DNA of 64,000 nucleotides from Planctomycetaceae bacterium (GCA_041398785.1 JAWKUA010000013.1:1-64000), one strand, 5' to 3'; shown: positions 26,871 to 35,608, counted from the stretch's first letter. The notes: generated by a model not told the origin, from the letters alone. Made by a program: numbers and translations.

Positions 26871-27494
26871 TCAAATGCCAGCATCGTCCTGGCGAAGATA
26901 GCGGCGTCCCGGCAGCTTCACCGCAGCGCTGGCGATTCGTCCCGCGGACCGCACCAGGCCGTACCCGGAATCGTTCAGGAACGTGAAAGCAAACACCACC
27001 AGTATGCACGACGCGGCCAGCAGCCCCGTTCGCAGCGATTGCCGGCTGGCAAGAATCGCAACCGGCCCTGCGAACGGTGGTTGTTCCGCGGAAACAACGT
27101 CCGGGATCTTCGAATCGTCGCCGCGGCCGAATATCAGCGAATCGCTGACCGGAATCCATTCGGATGAGTCCGCTGTGTCCGGATCAGACGCGACAGCCAG
27201 GCGGCGAAGGAAATCCGGATCGGTTTCCAGAGCGTTCTGCACGCGTTCCAGATAGTCAACCTCCGAATCCAGAGCCAGCAGGTGCTGAGCATTCCTCAGG
27301 TACTGGTGCCGCACCTGCATCCAGACGGACAGCTTCGGAGCCAGCGCGACGCCGCCATAGAGCAATACCGACACCACCAGCGCGCACCAGAACAGAAGCG
27401 ACGTCACCCAGGCGGATGCCGTGTGAGCCGATTCCCGGTCGTTCTGAAGCGTTTCGGATGGACTCATCGGCAACGGCATTCTGAATCCGGACAC
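26871..27494 (-). CDS. FtsB/DivIC-like two-helix membrane protein next to enolase
   Basis: A 207-residue protein with a membrane helix at ~28-50 (VTSLLFWCALVVSVLLYGG). A helical, coiled-coil-like stretch follows (VRHQYLRNAQHLLALDSEVDYLERVQ) and then ALETDPDFLRRLA. This helix, coil and N/D-P-x-(F/Y)-(I/L)-x-x-x-A series resembles septum-formation initiators. A polar linker and a second helix (~155-173, GLLAASCILVVFAFTFLN) follow, which classical FtsB lacks. It starts about 100 bases after enolase on the same strand, the eno-ftsB order well known from proteobacteria. Together these suggest a division-associated protein, but the similarity is short. Internal ATGs at 27479 or 27467 are alternative starts. 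Confidence 0.5.
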   Translation of the reverse strand: MSGFRMPLPMSPSETLQNDRESAHTASAWVTSLLFWCALVVSVLLYGGVALAPKLSVWMQVRHQYLRNAQHLLALDSEVDYLERVQNALETDPDFLRRLAVASDPDTADSSEWIPVSDSLIFGRGDDSKIPDVVSAEQPPFAGPVAILASRQSLRTGLLAASCILVVFAFTFLNDSGYGLVRSAGRIASAAVKLPGRRYLRQDDAGI

Positions 27495-27595
27495 GTTTTG
27501 ACGATCAGCGGAAACGAATCGGTCGGCCGTCGCCAGCAGGATGATTCACGCCCGGTTTCGGGTTCCGGCAGGACGCCATCCTCGCCTGATTGCCG

Positions 27596-28868
27596 CTATG
27601 AAATCGTTCCGCCGAAGCAGGCGGTTTCTCCCAGAATTTCCTCGATCCGCAGCAGTTGGTTGTACTTGCAGATTCGGTCCGTTCGGCTGGCGGATCCCGT
27701 TTTGATCTGACCGGTTCGCAATGCGACAGCCAGGTCGGCGATGGTGGTGTCTTCCGTTTCGCCGGACCGGTGACTCATGACCGCCGTGTAACCATTTTGA
27801 TAGGCCAGTTGGACGGTCTGAATCGTCTCCGACAGCGTGCCGATCTGGTTCACTTTGACGAGAATGCTGTTTGCGATCCCTTTGTCGATTCCTTCCTTCA
27901 GGCGTTTGACATTGGTCACGAACAGATCGTCGCCGACCAACTGGCAGCGGCTGCCAATGCTATCGGTCAGTTTCTTCCAGCCGTCCCAGTCATCTTCGCT
28001 GCAACCGTCTTCGATCGAACAGATTGGATACCTGTCGACCCATCCGGCCAGCAGTTCGACCATACCGTCAGAATCGATGGACTTGCCTTCCAGCGTGTAC
28101 TTGCCGATTTTTCGTCATAGAACTCCGTGGCTGCGCAGTCGAGTGCAATTTTGATCTGATCGCCGGGAGTGTAGCCCGCGCTTTCGATAGCCGTCAGGAT
28201 GACTTCAATGGCTTCCTGATTCGTTTTCAGGTCCGGAGCGAAACCGCCTTCGTCGCCGACGGCTGTGCTGAGTCCTCTGCCGGCAAGAACCTTCTTCAGA
28301 TGATGAAAGACTTCCGTGCCGGCTCGCAGAGATTCGCTGAACGATTCGAAGCCCAGTGGCATAACCATGAACTCCTGAATGTCGATCCCGTTGTTGGCGT
28401 GTTCTCCGCCGTTGATGATGTTCATCATCGGAGCCGGCAGGCAGTTGGCTCCCACGCCGCCCAGGTAACGAAACAGCGGAAGAAAGCTGCTGCGAGCCGC
28501 CGCGTGAGCTGCCGCCAGCGAACATGCCAGAATCGCGTTGGCTCCCAGACGCGACTTGTTGTCCGTGCCGTCCAGATCGATCATGACGTTGTCGATCACG
28601 ATCTGGTCAGTGACATCCAGGTCAATGATCGCGTCGGCGATTTCTTCGTTGACATTTTGAACGGCCTGCCGAACTCCCTTGCCAAGGAACCGCTTCCTGT
28701 CGTCGGAATCGCGCAGTTCGCAGGCTTCGTGCGCTCCGGTGCTGCGCCGCTGGGAACGGCCGCACGACCGATCGTGCCGTCTTCGAGTTCAATATCCACT
28801 TCAACGGTCGGGTTGCCGCGGCTGTCGAGAATTTCGCGTGCGTGAACGGCGGAGATGGGCATATTCAT
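27596..28868 (-). CDS. eno: Enolase, with two single-base frameshifts
   Basis: Three consecutive frames make one full ~424-residue enolase (2-phosphoglycerate to phosphoenolpyruvate). The first has VHAREILDSRGNPTVEVDIE and ends correctly at VPSGA (~28745). The second has STGAHEACELRD, NVMIDLDGTDNKSRLGANAI, INGGEHANNGIDIQEFMV and GDEGGFAPDL up to FYDEK (~28110). The third has GKYTLEGKS, PICSIEDGCSEDDWDGW, GDDLFVTN, LVKVNQIGTLSET and SHRSGETEDTTIADLAV. The second break sits in AAAAA, where six A restore the frame; the first needs one base beside GCA. As glycolytic enolase is normally essential, errors in the sequence are more likely than a dead gene. An FtsB-like gene follows. Confidence 0.9.
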
Positions 28869-28936
28869 GGGATTGAGTCTTCAGTGTTCAGTTCTGGTTC
28901 CGGGGCTTCAGCCGAGGAACAGGATACAGAGAAAAA

Positions 28937-28966
28937 TGATTGCGGACTTACGTCGCGCAGCTCGCC
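28937..28966 (-). repeat. 30-base dispersed repeat, copy A
   Basis: Read on the minus strand it begins GGCGAGCTGCGCGACGT and ends AGTCCGCAATCA. It matches 35821-35850 (plus strand) at 29 of 30 positions. The copy here supplies the TAA stop of the aminotransferase. Confidence 0.7.
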
Positions 28967-30153
28967 TGATACACGCCATTCGCCGCGGCGACTCCCGCAC
29001 CGGCCGGCGGTTTGATTCCGTGAGTATTCAGGCACTGTTCCAGCGCGCCCAGAAACAGGATGACGTTGGACATTGTCGACGCTTCGCCCATCAGTCCGAT
29101 GCGCCAGGTCCTGCCTTTCATCGGGCCAAGACCTCCGCCGATTTCGATTCCGAATTCGTTCAGAAGCTGAGACCTCACCCTGCCGTCTTCGATTCCGTCG
29201 GGAATCAAAACACTGTTCAGCATTGGAAGCCGCTGGCCTTCCCGAACGGAATAATCGATGCCCATCGCCGCCAGCCCGGACGCCAGCGCCCGGTGATTGC
29301 GCAGATGACGCTGGTACCTGGCCTGCAGACCTTCCTTCAATACCAGCCGCAGAGCCTGGTGCAGGCCGAAGTTCATATTGATCGGTGCGGTATGGTGATA
29401 CGCCCGGTCGGCTCCCCAGTAATTCCGCAGCATGTCGATGTCCAGATACCAACTGGCGACCTTTGACTTGCGGGCGTCCATCGCTTCCAGTGCCCGGGGA
29501 CCGAACGTGACCGGCGCCAGACCGGGCGGGCAGCTCAGGCATTTCTGGCTTCCGCTGTACGCCGCGTCGATTCCGACGCGATCCACATCGACGGGAAGTC
29601 CGCCCAGCGATGTCACACAGTCGACCAGCAGCAGTGCTCCGGCGTCGTGAACGGCCTTCGCGATTTCTTCCAGCGGCTGGAGTGCTCCGGTGGACGTTTC
29701 CGCGTGAACAATGCCGACGACTTTTGGCTTGTGCTTCGCGACCGCATCGGCGATCTCTTCGGTGGTGAAGATTTCTCCGAACGGACGTTCAAGCTTGAAT
29801 ACTTCTGCTCCGGCGCGACCCGCGACGTCCGCCATGCGCCCGCCGAAAACGCCGTTGACGCAAACGATCATGCGGTCACCGGGTTCAATCAGGTTGACGA
29901 CGCAGGTTTCCATACCGGCGCTTCCTGTGCCGCTGATCGCCATCGTCATCTTGTTTTCCGTGCCGAACACATGCCGCAGCATGGACTGCACTTCGTCCAT
30001 CACGCGCAGAAAGTACGGATCCAGGTGGCCGACTGTCGGAGCCGCCATCGCGGCCAGAACGCTGGGGTGAATATCGCTGGGCCCGGGGCCCATCAGAATG
30101 CGCAGCGGCGGTGCAACGATGTCGGGAACGGCTGGATACGCAGTTGATGTCAT
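28948..30153 (-). CDS. Class V aminotransferase (alanine-glyoxylate / serine-pyruvate type)
   Basis: A 401-residue PLP enzyme of fold type I, class V. The N-terminus has PPLRILMGPGPSDIHPSVLAAM. AISGTGSAGMETCVVNLIEPGD (~72) binds the cofactor phosphate. VDCVTSLGGLPVDVD holds the PLP aspartate (~177), and SGSQKCLSCPPGLAPV (~200) has the Schiff-base lysine. TWRIGLMGEAS near the end binds the substrate carboxylate. Likely reaction: transfer of an amino group from alanine or serine to glyoxylate or pyruvate. The gene lies ~80 bases upstream of enolase on the same strand. Its last codons and stop lie inside a 30-base sequence that recurs near 35.8 kb. Confidence 0.88.
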   Translation of the reverse strand: MTSTAYPAVPDIVAPPLRILMGPGPSDIHPSVLAAMAAPTVGHLDPYFLRVMDEVQSMLRHVFGTENKMTMAISGTGSAGMETCVVNLIEPGDRMIVCVNGVFGGRMADVAGRAGAEVFKLERPFGEIFTTEEIADAVAKHKPKVVGIVHAETSTGALQPLEEIAKAVHDAGALLLVDCVTSLGGLPVDVDRVGIDAAYSGSQKCLSCPPGLAPVTFGPRALEAMDARKSKVASWYLDIDMLRNYWGADRAYHHTAPINMNFGLHQALRLVLKEGLQARYQRHLRNHRALASGLAAMGIDYSVREGQRLPMLNSVLIPDGIEDGRVRSQLLNEFGIEIGGGLGPMKGRTWRIGLMGEASTMSNVILFLGALEQCLNTHGIKPPAGAGVAAANGVYQASCAT

Positions 30154-30312
30154 GGCGTGACGGTCTGACGCGAAAACGGGCGAACGGCGATCCCGGGAAT
30201 CACCGCGTTTCAGCGAGGGACGATAGCAATCTGCCGGCGCCAGTGAAATTGACCGCCCCGCGCGGGAACGCTGATTTCGCAGTTTCGGGAGCCCTTCGCC
30301 GGTGCCGGGTGC

Positions 30313-30894
30313 TCAACGGCCCGACAGCAGGTCGGTGACAAGATTGCTGGTATCGGCCAGCGGCAGCGGGCGGTCACCTTTCCACGCCACCAGTCCGGAC
30401 CGATCGATCAGAAACACGGCCGGAATCGTGCCGGCCGGTTGTCCGTCGGACGGTTCCCGCAGACATCCCCAGCGGCGATGGACCGAATCGGGATCGGCGG
30501 CCTTCACATCTGACAACAGCTCAAACGGCATCGGCTGCGTCAGCGACCTGCGGATGTTCTGAGGAAGCTCCGCCGACACACCGAACACCACCACGCCTTC
30601 ACGTTTCAGAGCTTCGTGGAAATCCCGAAGCTCCGTCAGTACGCCATTCGCTTCCGGTCCGGCAGTTCCGTCGAAGAACACCAGCACGACGCGATGCCGA
30701 TCCAGGTACAAGTCCAGGGGAACCAGTTTTGAATCCTGGTTGTGGAGTTTGAACGAAGGCGCGGGCCGGCGATCTTCGATGCCGGTCGGGTCGACGATGA
30801 CTCGCTGCCGCGGATTCGCGATTCGCCAGGCCGACAACCCGAAAATCACTATCGCCGCGGCGGCAAGAACCAGAATCCCGCGTCGATGATTCAT
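30313..30894 (-). CDS. Membrane-anchored redoxin-like protein lacking the peroxidatic cysteine
   Basis: A 193-residue protein with an N-terminal anchor or signal (MNHRRGILVLAAAAIVIFGL) and a thioredoxin-fold domain of the AhpC/TSA group. It shows a RPAPSFKLHNQDS start (~42), VVLVFFDGTAGPEANG (~70), VVVFGVSAELPQNIRRSL (~103) and a PAVFLIDRSGLVAWKGD strand-loop (~160). In true peroxiredoxins the FF-D/P loop carries a Cys followed by PE or T; here it reads TAGPEA, with no Cys. The only cysteine nearby is in RWGCLREP. It may be a non-catalytic or differently acting redoxin. The start at 30894 places the hydrophobic segment at the N-terminus. Confidence 0.65.
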   Translation of the reverse strand: MNHRRGILVLAAAAIVIFGLSAWRIANPRQRVIVDPTGIEDRRPAPSFKLHNQDSKLVPLDLYLDRHRVVLVFFDGTAGPEANGVLTELRDFHEALKREGVVVFGVSAELPQNIRRSLTQPMPFELLSDVKAADPDSVHRRWGCLREPSDGQPAGTIPAVFLIDRSGLVAWKGDRPLPLADTSNLVTDLLSGR

Positions 30895-31026
30895 GTCAGG
30901 CACCTCAACGGCCGGCACGATGGGCGCTCAAGTTGTGTCCCGGTAACTGCAGCAATCGGCGACAACTCAACCTGCGCGCGGTCAACGTGTTCGTGACGGA
31001 TCGCAATGGCATCCTGCGGCACGTGA

Positions 31027-32010
31027 CTACTGTTCCGCCGTGTCAGAGTCTTTCGCGTCGTTCGTCGGCTGACCGTCGGACGGCAGTGCCAGCAGTCGAA
31101 AACCGAGTCCGACATAGGTTGTCGACGATGGGTACGCGTCGCGATGCGTCGACCTGGCGTTTTCGGCCACATAGAACCATCCGCCGCCGCGCAAGACTCG
31201 CTTGTCTCCGGATTCCCCGCCCGCGGGATCTGTGACGGGAGCGCTGGAATATTCACCGTACAGGTCGCTGCACCATTCGGCCACGTTGCCGTGCATGTCG
31301 TACAGGCCCCACGGATTCGGCAGCTTCCCGGCGACGGGATGCGTGGTGCGTTCGGAATTCACGTTGAACCATCCATAGTCCTCCGCGCCTTCATCGTTAT
31401 CGCCGAAACTGAAGACCGTGGTCGTGCCGGCTCGGCAGGCGTATTCCCATTCGGCTTCCGTCGGCAGCCGGTAGGTATTTCCGGCCGATTTTTCCGACGG
31501 CAGTTCTGACATGCGCCGGCAGAACTCATTGGCATCGTCCCAGCTGATGGATTCGACCGGTTGCTGCTCTCCCTTGTGAAATGCCGGATTGATTCCCATC
31601 AGCGCCTTGTACTGCGTCTGAGTAACCTCCGTCTGCTGCATCCAGAAGCCCTTTGTCAAAGTGACTTCGACCTGGGGTTCATTCATCTTGCGGCCGAAGG
31701 CATCTTCCTTGCTGCCCATCACAAAGGTCCCCGGCGGACACCAGACGAACTTGATGCCCAGAGGCGTCAGTTCGCGGATTTCTCCCGGCTGAGTTCCCTG
31801 TGGAATGGCTTCCGATGGATGCGACGTGTCGGATGCCAGCGGGATGGATTCAAACGGTTCCGGAACGAGATTCTCCGGGTTTGCCGCCGCGCTGACGCTT
31901 CCGGCACCAGCCGTGCCGCCAGCCGTTGTGCTTCCGTCCGGACTCTCCTGACAGCCGGCAAGCCCGGAAGCTGTGACGGCAGTCAGAACCAAAACCAGCA
32001 TTCGATACAT
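31027..32010 (-). CDS. Formylglycine-generating-enzyme-like lipoprotein
   Basis: A 327-residue lipoprotein. The start at 32010 gives MYRMLVLVLTAVTASGLAGC with lipobox LAGC, then a disordered Gly/Ser/Ala linker. The FGE-sulfatase domain runs ~85-310: FVWCPPGTFVMGS, WMQQTEVTQTQYKALMG, PVESISWDDANEFCRRMSEL, YRLPTEAEWEYACRAGTTT, NPWGLYDMHGNVAEWCSDLY, RVLRGGGWFYVAENARSTHR and GLGFRLL. The copper-binding cysteines of real formylglycine-generating enzymes, normally after the RGG-W block, are missing here (ARSTHRDAYPSS). It is therefore probably a binding or structural member. The family is greatly expanded in planctomycetes, some of which have many sulfatases, though no sulfatase gene is nearby. Confidence 0.8.
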   Translation of the reverse strand: MYRMLVLVLTAVTASGLAGCQESPDGSTTAGGTAGAGSVSAAANPENLVPEPFESIPLASDTSHPSEAIPQGTQPGEIRELTPLGIKFVWCPPGTFVMGSKEDAFGRKMNEPQVEVTLTKGFWMQQTEVTQTQYKALMGINPAFHKGEQQPVESISWDDANEFCRRMSELPSEKSAGNTYRLPTEAEWEYACRAGTTTVFSFGDNDEGAEDYGWFNVNSERTTHPVAGKLPNPWGLYDMHGNVAEWCSDLYGEYSSAPVTDPAGGESGDKRVLRGGGWFYVAENARSTHRDAYPSSTTYVGLGFRLLALPSDGQPTNDAKDSDTAEQ

Positions 32011-32751
32011 AGGAATTGCCTCTTGTTGTTGATGCCGGAGTCGCATCGGAGATTGATCGCAGGACACTCCCGCCATCATAGCTGCCGACTTCGTGGTCGA
32101 GCAGCCTGCCCGGAGCTTTCTCCACGCGGAATTCTCATCAGGCTACCGCCGCAATTTCAAACGGACAAGTATTACCAGCCGTCACCGTTCGCGGAACACG
32201 CGCGGAAGCGACGCTGATGCATTGAATCCCGGTGTTGCCGGCGATCTGCCCGTCGCAACAGGTACGACATCTTCGCCGAAGCTGTGCGTCGCAGCCGCAG
32301 GAAGTTGTCTTGACACTCCCAGCCTCGATCGTGCGACGAAGATGCAACAGATTGCCCGACCGGGGTTCTCTCCGAAGATTTCGTAAAGATTGCCACCGTC
32401 CGGGCGAATCATTCGGCGCCGGCGAATCATTCGGCGCCGGCGGATCTTTCGCGGCCTTCGAAGCCAGGATGACACGCGCCGAGGACTCGGCAATAATTCT
32501 CCGTTCGATGGATCACGGGATGGCAGGCATTCCGGTTAGCCTGGAATTCTTCGCGCAACTTGCCGCAGGTCAGGCAGTTGCAGTTGCGCACAACGTTACC
32601 TTCAGCCACGCGCGAAACGAGCTGTGTATTTTCCGGAACAATGCTTCGCTGCGGAAACGGTGGCTCGCACCGCCGACTGGTGCGCGTCGGTCGGCCGACC
32701 CGGAATCGCATCCGAATATCCACTCGCATTTCCCCGACTGAACCGCAAGAC
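32011..32751. other. Long intergenic stretch with a tandem palindromic repeat
   Basis: Between divergent genes. Apart from the two-copy 18-bp tandem repeat at 32405-32440, no gene was supported. A minus-strand frame over 32427-32936 contains Cys-rich RNCNCLTCGKL but overlaps the start of the next gene and has no family match I can name. Confidence 0.4.
32405..32440. repeat. Two tandem copies of an 18-bp palindromic unit
   Basis: CGAATCATTCGGCGCCGG occurs twice head-to-tail with no mismatch. Each unit holds two small palindromes, GAATCATTC and GGCGCC. It lies about 310 bases upstream of the start of the coiled-coil membrane protein; an operator role is possible but unproven. Confidence 0.6.
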
Positions 32752-34095
32752 ATGAAGCGACGACACCAAATTTCGGGAGCCGCGATCTGGCTGATCGTTC
32801 TGGTCGGCGGCGGCTCGTTCCTCAACAACCAGATGACCGCACAGTCCAGCAGCCTGTCAGCACTGACGACCGACGTCGGCCGTTGGGTTGCGGGACGGAC
32901 ACGGCGATTCGAAGCGTCCGGCTCGGACCCGTTCATCGTCGCGGTCGGCGACGCCGTGTTTCTGGAATCTTCGCCCGGTGAGTACGTTCAGGCTGGCCTG
33001 GTGACACAGATTCCCGGCTGGTCCAGCAACGCACCGGTCTGGTCGACAAATGCCAACGTGCTGCTGTATGACGGTCCTGCGGTGGACGCTTCCGCCGGTT
33101 TTCGACTGAAATACTATTCGACGCCGATGTCGCTGGACTGGGTCGTGAAAATGATCATCCCGCCGGATCGGCGCCGGGAGATCGCCGATCTGCTGACCGC
33201 GGAATGGCAGATTCAGCAGCGCGAAGTCATGGCGGAACTGAAGCCCGTGATGCAGGAAAGCCTGCGTCGCGCGGTGGCGGCGGTCGAAGCCGAGCTGCCG
33301 AAGATTCTGGAACGCCATCGCGACGAGTTCCAGAAACTGGCGGATCGCTACAAGGAAGAAATCGTCCGGGCGGAAATTCTGCCGCTGGTTCGTGACGAAA
33401 TCCTTCCGATTATTGAAGAGGAAGCACAGCCGCTGGTGAGCGAACTGGCGCGAAGCCTGTGGCGCCGCGTCTCGCTGTGGTCGTTCACCTGGCGCTATCT
33501 TTACGACAAGTCTCCTCTGCCGGAACGGGACGCCGTCAAGTCCGAGTTCCAGCGCTTCCTGGACGAAGAAGCGTCGCCGGAGATCCGCTCACGCTCCGAC
33601 GAATTCATCAAAGTCACCGAAACCATCATCGCTCGCAGCATGAAGAACCCGAAGGTCAAGCAGGTCATCAGCGACAACCTGCGCAAGGTCGCCGCTGATC
33701 CGGAACTGCAGTCCATCATCTGGTCCATCATTCGCCAGGCACTGCTGGAAAATGAAACTCTGCGGACGGAGCTGGAACACTATTGGCGAAGCCAGGAAGC
33801 CCGCGCGGCTGTGCAGTTTGCGTCCACACGTCTGGAACCGACCGTGCGGAAGATCGGCGACATGATCTTTGGAAATCGGGAGACAGGGATTACGCCGGAG
33901 TTCTCGCGGATTCTCCGGTCACAGATTCTGTCGAAGGATCGGCACTGGTTTGTGCTGGTGCCGAACGAAGCGTCACCGTCCGCGGCCGCCGTTGACGGGG
34001 TCGTGCCGATCGAAATCGCGACGGAGTCCATGCTGTATCCTCTGAAGTTCGCCGGCACCGAACAGAGCCCGCTGACACCTTCGGACTCAAAGTAA
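32752..34095 (+). CDS. Membrane-anchored alpha-helical protein of unknown function
   Basis: A 447-residue protein anchored by one N-terminal helix (ISGAAIWLIVLVGGGSFLNN, ~7-26). A beta-rich segment follows (~50-120: VAVGDAVFLESSPGEYVQAGLV). A long charged helical region spans ~130-330, including QREVMAELKPVMQESLRRAV, ILERHRDEFQKLADRYKEE and VRDEILPIIEEEAQPLVSEL. A helical C-terminal half ends in a small strand-rich tail (DRHWFVLVPNEAS). The start at 32752 puts the hydrophobic helix at the very N-terminus; the longer frame to 32560 adds Arg-rich unconserved residues. The general look is a periplasm-facing anchor or scaffold. No family was recognised. Confidence 0.6.
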   Translation: MKRRHQISGAAIWLIVLVGGGSFLNNQMTAQSSSLSALTTDVGRWVAGRTRRFEASGSDPFIVAVGDAVFLESSPGEYVQAGLVTQIPGWSSNAPVWSTNANVLLYDGPAVDASAGFRLKYYSTPMSLDWVVKMIIPPDRRREIADLLTAEWQIQQREVMAELKPVMQESLRRAVAAVEAELPKILERHRDEFQKLADRYKEEIVRAEILPLVRDEILPIIEEEAQPLVSELARSLWRRVSLWSFTWRYLYDKSPLPERDAVKSEFQRFLDEEASPEIRSRSDEFIKVTETIIARSMKNPKVKQVISDNLRKVAADPELQSIIWSIIRQALLENETLRTELEHYWRSQEARAAVQFASTRLEPTVRKIGDMIFGNRETGITPEFSRILRSQILSKDRHWFVLVPNEASPSAAAVDGVVPIEIATESMLYPLKFAGTEQSPLTPSDSK

Positions 34096-34153
34096 GAGTC
34101 TGCGCCAGGACGCGACGGGCTCGTCAGGATGCGGCAAGTCCGGTGACGCTGCC

Positions 34154-35608
34154 TCAGTTGACATCGCGTCCGGTCAGCATTCGTTCGATGTTGTCGGACC
34201 GGCAGGCCACTTCGATCACGCTGCATCGAATTGCCGTCGACGTCACGGTGGCTCGCGGGAATGTGTCGACCATGACAAATGACGGCTTTCCGTCGACGTC
34301 TCGAACGGATAACGCTCCGTGCAGAACTTCGGAATTCAGTCGCAGCGCTGCTTCGTAAAAGTCCGGGCGAGCGTCGCAGCAGACACTGTAAATCAGCAGC
34401 AGCCGTTCACTGGCTTTGTGACCGCTGTTTTCGACGAACACCGTCTGAGTGCGGTCGCCCGACAGTTTGACAACAACCTCAAACGCCTTACCTCGGACTC
34501 GGACACTGACATTGGGCAAGCCGTCGAAGGCTTCCAGCACCAGCGCGTCCAGATCCCGAACGGATCCCAGCACGGCCTGCAGCAATTGCGAAGCGGCGGC
34601 TCCGTCGGCCGGACGATTCTGCGGACTTCGCGACAGCATCAGACTGACGCATTCCGCGACGTCCAGCGGAATCTCCGGATTGTGCCGGCGAACTCCCCGG
34701 AACGTTCCCTGAATGATTGCGTTCATCAGCAACTGCATCGTGTCACCGGCAAACGGATAGTGCCCCGTCAGCATCAGGTAGTAGCAGACTCCCAGAGCGA
34801 ACACGTCGCTGGCCGGAGTCGCTTCGGCACCCTCAAACAATTCCGGAGCCATAAACAGCGGTGTTCCCGCCAGTTTGGTGTCCTTCAGTTCGTTGGACAC
34901 AATCCGTTTGGCCAGTCCGAAGTCAGCGATCTTTGGAATCCCCGACGGCGTGATGAGCACGTTGTCCGGCTTCAGATCGCGGTGAACGATGCCCAGCCGA
35001 TGCGCGGCGGCCAGCCCTTCCGCAATGCCCACTGCCATCGCCGTCGAACCAATCGGCCCCAGCGACTTCGAAGCCTCAATGGCGCGTTGCAGCGACTGTC
35101 CCGCGACGTACTCCATCTCCAGAAAGTGATGATCCCCGGCCTGCCCGGTCGCGTGAGCCGTCACGATGTTGGGATGCACCAGAGCCGCGACCGCACGCCC
35201 TTCATTCTGAAACCGACTCACGTAGTCGACATCGCGAGACACCTTCTTCGGCGATAACACCTTCAGCGCGCAATGACGGTGCAGGGATTCGTTGCGAGCC
35301 AGATAGACAACGCCCATGCCACCTCGCCCCAGCAGACGTTCGCAGCGATAGATGTGCAGAAGCTGGCCGTCCAGCAGGTCCGCGTCGGTGGCCACGATCA
35401 GATCGGTCGCAGGTTCGACGTTACTCGATGAACCCGCCGCCGCAAGCTGCGTGTCGTGAGTCCAGTCCGGACGATCCCCCGGTGACATCCCGCACCGAGG
35501 ACACATGCCGCTCGCGGCGGGGAAGTAGTCGTTACATCCCGAACAATAGTATTTTGGCACGATGCAGGTGTCTTCGGGATTCGCGGAGGCGGCGATGGTG
35601 TCCGGCAT
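34154..35608 (-). CDS. Ser/Thr protein kinase with N-terminal zinc ribbon and C-terminal regulatory domain
   Basis: A 484-residue Hanks-type kinase without a transmembrane helix. An N-terminal zinc ribbon is visible as YYCSGCNDYF and MCPRCGMSPG (~21-44). The kinase domain follows: GRGGMGVVYLARN (P-loop, ~94), HCALKVLSPK (Lys, ~112), HRDLKPDNVLI (~208), DFGLAKR (~226), APELFEG (~250) and the SDVFALGVCYYLMLTGHYPF helix. The last ~130 residues (VSVRVRGKAFEVVVKLSGDRTQTVFVEN-like strands, then a helix-strand series ending near 484) look like a CesT/YbjN-type domain, perhaps for dimerisation or ligand sensing. Start: ATG at 35608; TTG at 35614 is the other option. No partner phosphatase nearby. Confidence 0.85.
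   Translation of the reverse strand: MPDTIAASANPEDTCIVPKYYCSGCNDYFPAASGMCPRCGMSPGDRPDWTHDTQLAAAGSSSNVEPATDLIVATDADLLDGQLLHIYRCERLLGRGGMGVVYLARNESLHRHCALKVLSPKKVSRDVDYVSRFQNEGRAVAALVHPNIVTAHATGQAGDHHFLEMEYVAGQSLQRAIEASKSLGPIGSTAMAVGIAEGLAAAHRLGIVHRDLKPDNVLITPSGIPKIADFGLAKRIVSNELKDTKLAGTPLFMAPELFEGAEATPASDVFALGVCYYLMLTGHYPFAGDTMQLLMNAIIQGTFRGVRRHNPEIPLDVAECVSLMLSRSPQNRPADGAAASQLLQAVLGSVRDLDALVLEAFDGLPNVSVRVRGKAFEVVVKLSGDRTQTVFVENSGHKASERLLLIYSVCCDARPDFYEAALRLNSEVLHGALSVRDVDGKPSFVMVDTFPRATVTSTAIRCSVIEVACRSDNIERMLTGRDVN

Noticed and set aside
32427..32936. Minus-strand frame with RNCNCLTCGKL that might be a zinc protein
   Set aside because: It overlaps the start of the plus-strand membrane protein, lacks a matching family and has no ribosome-binding site.
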